64,000 nt of DNA from JAKVAV01 sp047633195. GTDB taxonomy: Bacteria; Bacteroidota; Bacteroidia; Flavobacteriales_D; Cryomorphaceae. Each line of letters opens with the position of its first letter. Position 1 is the first letter of the stretch. The DNA lies in assembly GCA_047633195.1 (NCBI GenBank), contig JBLIEU010000006.1:48158-112157 (forward strand), given 5' to 3'. The translations under genes were made by a program, and so were the position numbers. Shown here one piece after another: positions 1 to 10,117 of this stretch. The notes below the pieces were generated by a model. The model ran no database searches, had not been told where the DNA came from, and saw nothing but the letters and a program-made list of their open reading frames with translations.

Positions 1-1
1 C

Positions 2-562
2 AGCGCTACTGCTTTGGCGGCTCACCAAGTCGCCATCAACATTGCTAGTGTAAGCTATATGGCAGTAACGGGTCTCGGAGCTGCTGCTACGGTGCGCATT
101 GGCAACCAGGCGGGAATGGGCGATTCGCTAAACCTCAGAAGAGCAGGAACGACTATTTTCAAAATGGGAGCATACTTCATGCTTGTTGCAGGAATCCTCA
201 TTTTCATCTTTCGCAATGAGCTGGCTGGATTCTATTCTGACGATCCTGCGGTGCTCGCCCTCGCTTCGAAAATGCTGATCGTGGCTGTAGTATTTCAGCT
301 CTCTGACGGCATTCAATCCGTGGCACTCGGCGCACTGCGCGGCCTTACAGATGTGAAGGTGCCCACTTGGATTACTTTCGGTGTCTATTGGTTGCTCGTG
401 CTGCCTGCGGCCTACTTCCTTTCCCTTCATACCTCTTTGGGCGCTATGGGTATTTGGTACGCCTTAGCAGGCGGATTGACCCTTTCGGCCATCCTACTTT
501 CCGTTCGTTTTCGAACGTTGCTCAATCGCCTGGCAGCGAAATTGGAAAAAACGCGTCCTTAG
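2..562 (+). CDS. MATE-family multidrug/toxin exporter, C-terminal part (5' end outside window)
   Basis: The frame is open from the first bases of the window, so this is the C-terminal part (about 186 residues) of a longer protein; the first in-window Met is not the true start. The segment is strongly hydrophobic, with about four to five membrane spans. It carries the pattern AAHQVAINIASVSYM followed by GLGAAATVRIGNQAG, which is typical of the second half of MATE (NorM/MdtK) transporters. These inner-membrane antiporters expel cationic drugs or metabolites using Na+ or H+ gradients. Family assignment is good; the substrate cannot be read. A copy of the dispersed repeat (624-745) lies downstream. 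Confidence 0.85.
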   Translation, partial: SATALAAHQVAINIASVSYMAVTGLGAAATVRIGNQAGMGDSLNLRRAGTTIFKMGAYFMLVAGILIFIFRNELAGFYSDDPAVLALASKMLIVAVVFQLSDGIQSVALGALRGLTDVKVPTWITFGVYWLLVLPAAYFLSLHTSLGAMGIWYALAGGLTLSAILLSVRFRTLLNRLAAKLEKTRP

Positions 563-623
563 TGTAACGATTCTGATTTCATGGCACTCTTACTTTGGTT
601 AAAGACTATTCGTGTAATAGATT

Positions 624-745
624 GGCTCAGCTAGAGAGTTCATTAGCAAGGCATACGTAGTTTGAAAAATAAGGAGTTGACTTTAGTGAATGACTGTTTT
701 TAAAACAAGTGAAACGAAGATAATGGACTATATAGACAGACAATA
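624..745 (-). repeat. Dispersed intergenic repeat, copy A (inverted)
   Basis: Read on the minus strand, this stretch matches 14762-14906 closely at its start (GTCTATA, then AGTCCATTATC, then CACTTGTTTTAAAAACAGTC) and ends with TGAACTCTCTAGCTGAGCC, matching the distal end of the other two copies. The middle is shorter than in copies B and C. It fills most of the space between the MATE gene and the sigma factor gene and has no coding potential of its own. Confidence 0.75.
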
Positions 746-773
746 GGTGCCATCAGAAGCAACCCTCTAGATC

Positions 774-1313
774 CTGAATGAAACGCAGCTCATAAAGGCT
801 TGCCTCAAAGGCAAAAAGAAAGCCCAGCGGGCGATCTACGATACCCACAAGGGTGTGATGTTCGCCTTGTGCCTGCGTTATTCCTCTTCTCGTGAAGAGG
901 CCGAGGATATTCTCCAAGAAGGATTTCTGAAAGTGTACCGCGATTTGAACCAGTATAAACCCGATGCGCCTCTAGGTGCTTGGATTCGAAAAGTTATGGT
1001 CAATACTGCACTAGAACACATTCGCAAGAAATCCCGTCGTCCGCAGAGTCACGGACAGGAAGTAATGTCATGGGATTCGGTGACTCATACCAACCCATCG
1101 ACCGAAATGAATGCAAAAGACTTAACTGCCGTGATTCAGAGTCTACCTGAAGACTTTCGATTGGTGTTCAACTTGGTGGCATTGGAAGGATACGCTCACC
1201 GAGAAGTGGCTGAGAAGCTGCAGATCAGTGAGAGCAACAGCAAGGTGAGGCTCACTAGGGCCAGAGCCATGCTGAAAGAAAAAATAACCTTGATCTTTGA
1301 AATTGACAGGTGA
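774..1313 (+). CDS. ECF-type RNA polymerase sigma factor, probably with a non-AUG start
   Basis: Extracytoplasmic-function sigma factor that directs RNA polymerase to a small regulon. Region 2 is clear (FALCLRYSSSREEAEDILQE, then a YKPDAPLGAWIRKVMVN-like stretch) and region 4 contains a helix-turn-helix (LVALEGYAHREVAEKLQISE). The first ATG is at 855, but the same frame is open upstream to a stop at 768-770 and encodes NETQLIKACLKGKKKAQ, the usual N-terminus of this Bacteroidota family. The only near-cognate codon giving that N-terminus is CTG at 774, chosen here (about 179 residues); GTG 852 or ATG 855 would cut into region 2.1. Its stop overlaps the start of the next gene (TGATG), so the two are translationally coupled, as is usual for sigma/anti-sigma pairs. 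Confidence 0.82.
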   Translation: MNETQLIKACLKGKKKAQRAIYDTHKGVMFALCLRYSSSREEAEDILQEGFLKVYRDLNQYKPDAPLGAWIRKVMVNTALEHIRKKSRRPQSHGQEVMSWDSVTHTNPSTEMNAKDLTAVIQSLPEDFRLVFNLVALEGYAHREVAEKLQISESNSKVRLTRARAMLKEKITLIFEIDR

Positions 1314-2872
1314 TGGAAGAGAACAATTTAGATAAATACTTTCAGGAGCAGCTAGCGGGTCATACCGAGGAGCCGCCACCCGCAATATGGGATGGTATCG
1401 CTTCGCAATTGCCCAAAGGTAGATTCGTTTGGAACAAGCGATATCTTCTTTTGCTATTGCTGTTTATTTCGATTGGTGGAGCAGCGTTTTTAGGTGTACG
1501 CCTTTACCAGATGGATTCACGTGTTGCAGAATTGGAAGAGAAAATAAAAACCGAAGAGCACGAATCTGTTGTTGAAAGCGAAGAGAATCCTGTTGCGAAG
1601 GAGAAAGAAAATTCAAGTGAAATTTCATCAGATGATCAAAAAAGCTCATCTCCGGTTGTCGGGGAAAATGATTCAGAAACCATAGCTGCGGCAGAAAAGT
1701 CCAATCAAGAAAATAATCCGATCGGATCGGAAAATCCAACAGAATCGGAACAGTTGGCTTCAAAGCCTAACACTTTGGGCAAGACAAATCCAGCTGATTC
1801 AAAAGCGGAGAAACTGGCGAACATGGGCTTGGCTTTGAACCCCTCGGCCAATGTCGATTCGTCAGATGATACCAGAGACTCCAACCAAGGAAAGACAACT
1901 GCAACCACTAAAGAGGAATCACAAAATAAGCCTCAATCCAATAGCGGCTTTCTCGCAGAGTCAGAGGTTGAGTTGAACAACTCTTCGATGCCATTCAATC
2001 CGATACGTATATCGAGTATTATCCCGTCAGCTTTGGTAAGTCCTGAATTCATTGACACTACCAGAGAGGTAGACTACTACAAACAACCGGGAAAAAGCTG
2101 GTACCTGTTTGTTTACGGAATGGCCAACTATACTCACCGCCGCATCATCGTCGAGGCAGAAGGTTCCGAAGGACTCCCAAACCAACTCGACAAAGCTGAA
2201 AACGGACTCATCACTCCCGGAGGCGGACTGCAGCTAAGCCGAGAACTCAGCCCCTCATTACGCTTGAATATTGGCGCTGAATACAATCAATGGATTCAAG
2301 AAGGCTCCTACGGAATAGAGGTACAATTTGAAGATGTTAGCGTTGAAACAAATACGCTTACAGAGCTTGCTGAATTCAATTTCGACGGAAACATTGAAAG
2401 TTCGTTTGGATCAAACTTTTACAATTCAAGTACTGCCGAAAATCCACTTGGAGAAGATTTCGCCACGGCGAGTCCAAATCTTGAACCTCTGGCTATCCAG
2501 CTTGAGACAAGAAGAAGGATTTCCTACCTCGCTATTCCAATCACTTTAGAATACGTATTGAATGCCTACCCATTTCGGTTCACAGCAGGTGGTGGAATCT
2601 CCGTGAATCACATTATCGGATCGGACTTTAGTTTCGAAGTTGAACCCGACGCACCAGGATTTGAAGTGGGCGAAGTAGAAGCCGTGGAAGGAACGTACTT
2701 GGCCTTTCAAGCAGGATTTGGAGTAGAGTATGGAATTTCAGAACGCATGTCGCTGCGACTCAACCCGAGTTACCGAGGCTGGATGACGCCGATTTTTGAA
2801 AACGAGGAAATCAGAACGCTGCCATTTGGAGTAGCAATAATCGGTGGTGTTGTATATCGACTCGGGAAATAA
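1313..2872 (+). CDS. Anti-sigma-like membrane protein fused to an outer-membrane beta-barrel-type domain
   Basis: About 519 residues. The N-terminal 40 residues (EENNLDKYFQEQLAGH, then PPPAIWDGIASQL) resemble the short cytoplasmic segment found in Bacteroidota proteins encoded behind ECF sigma genes, probably the sigma-binding part. One membrane span follows (about residues 45-65), then a long Glu/Ser/Asn-rich linker of low complexity (about 75-220). The C-terminal 270 residues show alternating beta-strands resembling an outer-membrane beta-barrel (GGGLQLSRELSPSLRLNIG, GISVNHIIGSDF, FGVEYGISERMSLRLNPSY). ATG 1313 overlaps the sigma stop; a GTG at 1310 is less likely. Inference: it links an envelope state to release of the sigma factor. 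The exact topology, with an inner-membrane span and a barrel-like domain in one chain, is not settled. Confidence 0.72.
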   Translation: MEENNLDKYFQEQLAGHTEEPPPAIWDGIASQLPKGRFVWNKRYLLLLLLFISIGGAAFLGVRLYQMDSRVAELEEKIKTEEHESVVESEENPVAKEKENSSEISSDDQKSSSPVVGENDSETIAAAEKSNQENNPIGSENPTESEQLASKPNTLGKTNPADSKAEKLANMGLALNPSANVDSSDDTRDSNQGKTTATTKEESQNKPQSNSGFLAESEVELNNSSMPFNPIRISSIIPSALVSPEFIDTTREVDYYKQPGKSWYLFVYGMANYTHRRIIVEAEGSEGLPNQLDKAENGLITPGGGLQLSRELSPSLRLNIGAEYNQWIQEGSYGIEVQFEDVSVETNTLTELAEFNFDGNIESSFGSNFYNSSTAENPLGEDFATASPNLEPLAIQLETRRRISYLAIPITLEYVLNAYPFRFTAGGGISVNHIIGSDFSFEVEPDAPGFEVGEVEAVEGTYLAFQAGFGVEYGISERMSLRLNPSYRGWMTPIFENEEIRTLPFGVAIIGGVVYRLGK

Positions 2873-2875
2873 TGG

Positions 2876-2903
2876 CCTGAGTTCTTCTGGCATTTAACTC
2901 AGG
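2876..2903. terminator. Weak hairpin downstream of the anti-sigma/OMP gene
   Basis: CCTGAGTT and AACTCAGG form a perfect 8-bp stem with a 12-nt loop, starting four bases after the stop codon. No clear U-run follows, so termination is only probable. It lies between convergent genes and might serve either. Confidence 0.4.
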
Positions 2904-2966
2904 TGTTAATCAGAACTTCTCGTCGGAGTATTCCAACACAGTCCAAGTCGCTATGACTCGGTAAGG

Positions 2967-4910
<1,944 letters not shown>

Positions 4911-5151
4911 AGATTTAGGCTTTAATTAGGTTCAATTGGAAAGTGTTCTAATCGAATTTGTTAGTAACAGGATACAAGTTAAGGCTAATTGGAATGATGT
5001 GCTGTTTACTGAACCGGATTATCCCTGATATCGTCATTTTAAGATTCTCTCAGGGATGCTTTGGCGAGTTAAAAATATCGTGACTATGGACGGTTTTGTA
5101 ACCAAACACCAATTCTCGGCACTCTATTACCAAACAATTAAACCAACCGAC

Positions 5152-5820
5152 ATGAAAAGAAATCTTGCACTACTCCTCATCCCGTTTTTGGCCCTTTCTT
5201 GCAATTCTGACGACAAGGATTCGAATTCTCCGCCCTCACATCCAGCGCCAAAGAATACCATCGAACTCAATAACATTCAAGAAGGCCAGATCAACCGTTA
5301 CCTTCGATATACCGCGGATTGCAGCGACCCTGAAGGGAGCTTCACTTACACCGGAGACACGCTTGAGGTAAGGACAATCATGACCATCGAAGGTATGGCG
5401 TTTTTTGAGGAATTTACCGAAGGATCTACCAATATGGTTGGAGTCGAGCCATCCGAAACCCGAGTTATTTCTCACGACGGATACATCCTCATTCCCGAAC
5501 GACAATTCTCCTATTTGTTCTTCTTTTACGGAAATGATACCATTCATCTCACCAAGCCCGAGGACCTCAATCTCAATCAAGGTACCTGCTTCCTCGAGTA
5601 TGAAAACGGAGAAGCATTTATTGGAGAGGAAATCGGCTTCTTATCGACTTTTGACTACCAGGATATCCGCTATCAAAACAACCGAATTGTTTCTTGTGTG
5701 CCGCCGTTTATGAGTTTAGATGCCTACTTGATTTACGACGAAAGTCAGCTCAAGATGAGTCATACCCTACGAGACACTGGAGCTTCATTCTCCATTGAAG
5801 GCTATGCCTTACTTCTCTAA
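5152..5820 (+). CDS. Hypothetical lipoprotein
   Basis: About 222 residues. The start at ATG 5152 was chosen because it gives a clean lipoprotein signal, MKRNLALLLIPFLALSC, followed by an Asp/Ser-rich tether; the longer frame from 5056 adds an unrelated N-terminus. The mature part is rich in beta-strands and contains three further Cys residues (YTADCSDPEG, GTCFLEY, VSCVPPF) that could form disulfides. No family was recognised. It lies 39 bp before another small envelope protein gene on the same strand. Confidence 0.72.
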   Translation: MKRNLALLLIPFLALSCNSDDKDSNSPPSHPAPKNTIELNNIQEGQINRYLRYTADCSDPEGSFTYTGDTLEVRTIMTIEGMAFFEEFTEGSTNMVGVEPSETRVISHDGYILIPERQFSYLFFFYGNDTIHLTKPEDLNLNQGTCFLEYENGEAFIGEEIGFLSTFDYQDIRYQNNRIVSCVPPFMSLDAYLIYDESQLKMSHTLRDTGASFSIEGYALLL

Positions 5821-5859
5821 TAATCAATCATTAAATTAGCCTCACCTAAAACGACTATC

Positions 5860-6504
5860 ATGTATCAAGACAACCTACTGACTCGCACTCTATTAATATT
5901 CTTGTTTTCCTTCAGCGCCATTTTAGGTGTGGGACAAAGCATCGATGAACTAGTTATTATTCCCGAAGACCCAATCAACACAGAGGATGTAGTCTCAGTG
6001 ATCGCTACCGCTTGGCACCCTAGTCAAGGTTGCCCGATTGTGGAAACCGAATTCGTCTTTAGTCAAGACACTATAACTGTAGTTGTTCAACACGAGCTTG
6101 GTTTGGCTACTGCGATTTGCAACTCCATAGATACGACCTCATTGGGAAGTTATGCACCAGGAACGTATCAAGTCGAATACGTCATGATCTCGGGAGTATT
6201 CGGAGATATTGTCGCCGATACGGCATACACCCAATTCACAGTGGAAGGAGTGAGTTCAAGCAGTGAACTAGACGCTCGTTCAGCGATCAATATCTACCCA
6301 AATCCGAGTAACGGAAATCTATTCATCGAAACAGATTGGCGCGGTGAATTCGCCGTGTACGACCTCTTAGGAAAAGAACTCGAGAATTTCAGAATAGACA
6401 GAAGCCCGTTCTATTTTTCAACAGAGAGTTTCACAACGGGAGTATATTTCCTGAAGCCTTTTAATGATAAGGCCTTTGAGGGCGGGAAATTTGTGGTTCA
6501 GTAA
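5860..6504 (+). CDS. Small secreted protein with T9SS sorting domain
   Basis: 214 residues. It has an N-terminal signal peptide (LLIFLFSFSAILGVGQS), a middle beta-rich domain of about 115 residues with two Cys (GCPIVETEF, ATAICNS), and a type A T9SS C-terminal domain (INIYPNPSNGNLFIETD ... GGKFVVQ). It is therefore exported to the cell surface or medium, but its function is unknown. Its TAA stop directly abuts the stop codon of the convergent GH3 fusion gene, with no bases between. The middle domain could bind a ligand or adhere to a surface; nothing in the sequence decides this. Confidence 0.78.
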   Translation: MYQDNLLTRTLLIFLFSFSAILGVGQSIDELVIIPEDPINTEDVVSVIATAWHPSQGCPIVETEFVFSQDTITVVVQHELGLATAICNSIDTTSLGSYAPGTYQVEYVMISGVFGDIVADTAYTQFTVEGVSSSSELDARSAINIYPNPSNGNLFIETDWRGEFAVYDLLGKELENFRIDRSPFYFSTESFTTGVYFLKPFNDKAFEGGKFVVQ

Positions 6505-9468
6505 TTAAGGAGAAACTCTTGCCGTCTCAGTGGAATTGACCGCTCCCAACACCCGATAAATCTCCTCCTGAATATTCGTGCGGATATTCATCTTCGCTAG
6601 CTTCTTGTTTTCGGCGCTGGGGTATACACGATTCGAGAGGAAAACATAAACGATATCCTCCACTGGATCGGCCCAAGCGATGGTGCCTGTGAAGCCCGAA
6701 TGACCGAAGGACTCAAAGCTTACACATTTGCAAGTCGGGCCTGGGCCGTCTGGGATCACGGGCTTGTCAAACCCCGCTCCTCTTCTTTCCTCGTCTAGCT
6801 CGGAATCGCAAAACTGGCAACGCGTATATTCCTCAACGACCGCTTGGCTCAAGAAGCGCTCGCCGCCGTAGGTTCCTTTATTGATCAGCATCTGCATAAT
6901 GGCAGCCAAGTCTTCGGCATTGCTAAAAACTCCTGCGTGTCCGCCGATTCCTCCTTGCATAGCTGCCCCTGGATCATGCACGTAGCCGTGAACGAGTTGG
7001 CCTCGGAAATAGGTGTCGTACTCAGTCGGTACGATTCTGTCTTTCGGGAAGCGCTCTAAGGGCAAATACCCCATCGTTTGCAAGCCCATTGGATTGTAAA
7101 AATTGGCCGCGGCAAAACTATCGATGCGCAGCTCCCCTTGTCGCTTCACGATTTCACGCATGAAGTAGTAACCGAGGTCGCTGTATTTGTAATCGCGATT
7201 TGGTCGAAGTGGAGTATCCAAAACTCGATAGAGCAAAGAGTCGCTCACCACCTGATTGATGTACATCTTGTAAGCCACTTTCCTCGAATAGAGATCCGAT
7301 TCAGTCTTTGAATACACATCCCATTTCGGCTGGCCGTCATTCATCGTTTCTACGTAAAACGGCACCCACGCTTTGAGCCCTGCGACGTGCGCCAGCATCC
7401 TTCGCGGCTGCATGGAAAAGTATGGACTCTCCGATCTTATTTCAGGGAAATAATTGGCCAGAGGGGCATCCAAGTCGAATTTTCCAAGATCATCCAATTT
7501 CATTAAACTGAGCGCGGACGCGACAACCTTGGTGATGGAAGCCAAATCGTAAACATCAGTGCTTCTGACGGGTGTTTGATCATCGTAAGTATGAAAGCCG
7601 TAATTCTGATTGAATATGACTTTTCCCTTTTTGGCAATGAGAATTTGCGCTCCGGGATAGGCGCGCTTTTGGATGCCATCCATGGCAATGGAATCAATTT
7701 TGGCGAAAGCCTCGGGCGATAAACCAAACTCCATCGGGCAGCTATAGTGGAGTCGAGTGGCTTCTGCCAGGTCTATACCTTCGTTGACTTTGAAATAATC
7801 TCCCACCGACACAGGGAGTTTCCCCGTAACGGGAATCGCTCCCATAATGGCTGCTGCGGCGGCTCGATTGAGTTGAGCATCGTCTTGATAACCTACAAGT
7901 ATGGCTCGGTAGCGGTCGGGATGCTTCAGCTTTGCCAAGGCATACGGATTGCCCATAAAAACCAAGATCACCTCTCGCTCGGCGGCGATGGTCTCGATCA
8001 GGTCTACCGCATTGGCAGAAAGCCCAAAATTCTTGGAAGGTGAATTCGAAGTTCCTTCGATGTTGATGATGACGGTATTGCTTTTCAATACAGCATCGCG
8101 AACGCGCAAAGCTTCAACAGGCTCTGGAGAAGTCACTGTTATTACCGATTTGAAATCGGTGTATTTGGCGAGTCGGTTCTTGAATACTTGGCCGTCGCCA
8201 CCAATGGTCAAGACTGAAATGGTGCGCGTGTCCAAATCCCCGAGAGGGAGTATCCCATTCTTGTTTTGAACCAAGGTGATGGCCGCCTCGCTCAGTTTCT
8301 GTTTGAGAAAATCGGCTTCAGGCGTATCCAGGTCATCAAAGACATTTGAGTCATTGACCAATGCATTGCGGTGAAGCCCCACCCATTCTTTTGCCTTCAA
8401 AATCTTCGTGACACTGCGGTTCAAATCTGCCTCTGAGTATGAACCATCGGCGATGGCATTACGGATTTTCTCAAGGGCTTTTGGAACATCTTCGGCAAAA
8501 AGCAGAACATCGTTGCCCGCTTTTGCGGCAAGCAAATCCACCTCGCCTGGTTCGTAGAATTTTGAAACACCCTCCATATTGAGGGCATCGGTAAAGATCA
8601 ATCCCTCAAAACCCATTTCTTCTTGGAGCAGTCCCGTCACCACATTTAGCGAAAGCGTACTGGCGCGATTTGGAGTTGAATCCAAAGCGGGAACAGACAA
8701 ATGAGCGATCATAATGGAACCGAGTCCCTCTTCAAACATTTTGGAATAGGGATAAAGTTCTACGCTTCTCAGTCGATTGATGTCGTGCTTGATGACGGGA
8801 AGGTTGTAATGCGAGTCGGTATCGGTATCCCCGTGCCCGGGAAAGTGTTTGGCATTGGCCAAAACGCCGTTGTCTTGCATTCCATGCATGTAGGCCAGCC
8901 CTTTGCGCTCGACATTTTCTTTGTCTTCACCAAAAGAGCGGTTATTGATCACTGGATTACTTGGGTTGTTATTCACATCCACTACGGGTGCAAAATTGAC
9001 GTGTATGCCAATTCGTCTGCTCTGTCGGGCTATTTCTTTTCCCATGGCATAAATCAGCGAGTCGTTTTGAATCGCTCCCAGAGTCATTTGTCGTGGGAAG
9101 CTCAGCGTGCTATCTAGCCGCATCCCAAGTCCCCATTCGGCATCCATCCCAATAAGCAGTGGAATTTTAGACGCACCTTGAAGTCGGTTGTACATTTTCA
9201 CTTCGCGCACGGGGCCTCCTTGAAAAAAGATTAAGCCTCCGATTTTGTACCTTTCAACCAATTCGAGAAGGCCTGCCTCGTGCTTGGCATCGCGATTGCT
9301 ATAAGCAGCAACCATGAAGAGTTGCCCAATTTTTTCTTCGACGGAAAGTGAAGTCAAAACGCTATCGGCCCAAGGAGTTTCAGCCTTATCAAAGATGGGT
9401 TGGGCTTTCGCCGAAAAGGCAAACACGGTTAAAGAGAAGAAAAAGAGGAGCTTTAGGGCAATTTGCAT
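6505..9468 (-). CDS. Glycoside hydrolase family 3 (NagZ-like) fused to a serine beta-lactamase/esterase-fold domain
   Basis: 987 residues with a signal peptide. Residues about 30-370 are a GH3 TIM barrel: KHFPGHGDT at 207-215, the following DSH dyad of the beta-N-acetylglucosaminidase branch, and nucleophile Asp294 in FTDALNMEG. Residues about 390-570 form the GH3 alpha/beta domain. Residues about 585-980 are a class C beta-lactamase/penicillin-binding fold with SITK (Ser644, Lys647), a YSD motif and HSG near the end. This fusion is known in Bacteroidota. It probably acts in the periplasm on peptidoglycan fragments, removing N-acetylglucosamine with the first half and cleaving a peptide, amide or ester bond with the second. 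The substrate of the second domain is inference. Confidence 0.9.
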   Translation of the reverse strand: MQIALKLLFFFSLTVFAFSAKAQPIFDKAETPWADSVLTSLSVEEKIGQLFMVAAYSNRDAKHEAGLLELVERYKIGGLIFFQGGPVREVKMYNRLQGASKIPLLIGMDAEWGLGMRLDSTLSFPRQMTLGAIQNDSLIYAMGKEIARQSRRIGIHVNFAPVVDVNNNPSNPVINNRSFGEDKENVERKGLAYMHGMQDNGVLANAKHFPGHGDTDTDSHYNLPVIKHDINRLRSVELYPYSKMFEEGLGSIMIAHLSVPALDSTPNRASTLSLNVVTGLLQEEMGFEGLIFTDALNMEGVSKFYEPGEVDLLAAKAGNDVLLFAEDVPKALEKIRNAIADGSYSEADLNRSVTKILKAKEWVGLHRNALVNDSNVFDDLDTPEADFLKQKLSEAAITLVQNKNGILPLGDLDTRTISVLTIGGDGQVFKNRLAKYTDFKSVITVTSPEPVEALRVRDAVLKSNTVIINIEGTSNSPSKNFGLSANAVDLIETIAAEREVILVFMGNPYALAKLKHPDRYRAILVGYQDDAQLNRAAAAAIMGAIPVTGKLPVSVGDYFKVNEGIDLAEATRLHYSCPMEFGLSPEAFAKIDSIAMDGIQKRAYPGAQILIAKKGKVIFNQNYGFHTYDDQTPVRSTDVYDLASITKVVASALSLMKLDDLGKFDLDAPLANYFPEIRSESPYFSMQPRRMLAHVAGLKAWVPFYVETMNDGQPKWDVYSKTESDLYSRKVAYKMYINQVVSDSLLYRVLDTPLRPNRDYKYSDLGYYFMREIVKRQGELRIDSFAAANFYNPMGLQTMGYLPLERFPKDRIVPTEYDTYFRGQLVHGYVHDPGAAMQGGIGGHAGVFSNAEDLAAIMQMLINKGTYGGERFLSQAVVEEYTRCQFCDSELDEERRGAGFDKPVIPDGPGPTCKCVSFESFGHSGFTGTIAWADPVEDIVYVFLSNRVYPSAENKKLAKMNIRTNIQEEIYRVLGAVNSTETARVSP

Positions 9469-9566
9469 TAATGGAAATTTGTTAGAGAAATATTGAATGA
9501 ACTTATTAAATCAATTGAACATAAAAAGTCGCGGTGTCGGTTCGAGTGATTCGCCCAAAGCGGATC

Positions 9567-9610
9567 GTATCGAGAACAGCCTTGCACAAGAAAATACTTA
9601 TTCTCGATAC
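9567..9610. repeat. 10-bp perfect inverted repeat with 24-nt loop
   Basis: GTATCGAGAA at 9567-9576 is the exact reverse complement of TTCTCGATAC at 9601-9610. It could form a stem-loop or be a binding site for a dimeric regulator with widely spaced half-sites. A second inverted repeat starts two bases later. Confidence 0.6.
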
Positions 9611-9611
9611 A

Positions 9612-9638
9612 AATTTTCCACTTTTCAATCGGAAAATT
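9612..9638. repeat. 8-bp perfect inverted repeat next to the 9567-9610 repeat
   Basis: AATTTTCC (9612-9619) and GGAAAATT (9631-9638) are exact reverse complements separated by 11 nt. It lies two bases after the first repeat, giving a double-hairpin arrangement upstream of the mutL operon. Confidence 0.5.
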
Positions 9639-9797
9639 CACTCGAATTGACAGAATATTTTCTTCAAACAAAACAGGACTAAAGTAGTATGCTTGTCAAC
9701 CATCGCCGAAGAAAGGCAGTAATTTTATTCACATCACTTTGCCAATCGTAAACGTAGAACGAAATTTGAAATTGGATAGTGTAAAAACCCTTGATCG

Positions 9798-10100
9798 ATG
9801 AGACCACCAAGATTACCATCTGTGTTTAAATTGACGGATCACAACCGTTACAAGAGCTTTACTTATGAGCCCCGCACCTTCGACGAGCGCAAAGAACGTT
9901 TGGCCAAACAAAAGAAGGCAATCGAGAAGGAACTGGCACTGGAACAGAAGCTTGGGAAGAATTATGAAGAGCACCTTCGGGAGCGGATCAGCGAATCTTG
10001 GTCTCGCAAAGAAACTAGGCGCGTACAACGTAACTCAGGCTTGAGACTTTTGCTAATTTTGACGGCCCTTATAGCTGTTGTTTATTACTTCTTAGGTTAA
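9798..10100 (+). CDS. Small C-terminally anchored membrane protein upstream of mutL
   Basis: 100 residues. The first 80 are highly charged, with Lys/Arg/Glu-rich helical content (FDERKERLAKQKKAIEKEL, a likely short coiled coil). One hydrophobic span follows at the very C-terminus (LLLILTALIAVVYYFLG), so the bulk probably faces the cytoplasm. Small proteins like this sit immediately upstream of mutL in many Bacteroidota and are sometimes misnamed in databases; I know of no proven function. It ends 17 bp before mutL and looks like the first gene of that operon. Confidence 0.75.
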   Translation: MRPPRLPSVFKLTDHNRYKSFTYEPRTFDERKERLAKQKKAIEKELALEQKLGKNYEEHLRERISESWSRKETRRVQRNSGLRLLLILTALIAVVYYFLG

Positions 10101-10117
10101 AACGTCTCACTGCGCTA

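Larger units (their letters stand above)
9469..9797. other. Intergenic region with two adjacent perfect inverted repeats
   Basis: 329 bp between the divergent GH3-fusion and mutL operons. It holds two neighbouring inverted repeats: GTATCGAGAA (9567-9576) with TTCTCGATAC (9601-9610), and AATTTTCC (9612-9619) with GGAAAATT (9631-9638). Promoters for both directions must lie here, but I cannot place a confident TAnnTTTG box. Short open frames on either strand have no recognisable content. Confidence 0.6.

Noticed and set aside
1310..1312. GTG start for the anti-sigma/OMP gene
   Set aside because: ATG at 1313 gives the usual TGATG coupling and a normal N-terminus; the GTG adds only one residue.
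9525..9560. Possible tRNA-like T-loop (GGTTCGAGT)
   Set aside because: No acceptor, D or anticodon stems could be built around it; chance resemblance.
9497..9682. Short plus-strand frame in the intergenic region
   Set aside because: Runs through the inverted repeats and has no recognisable protein features.
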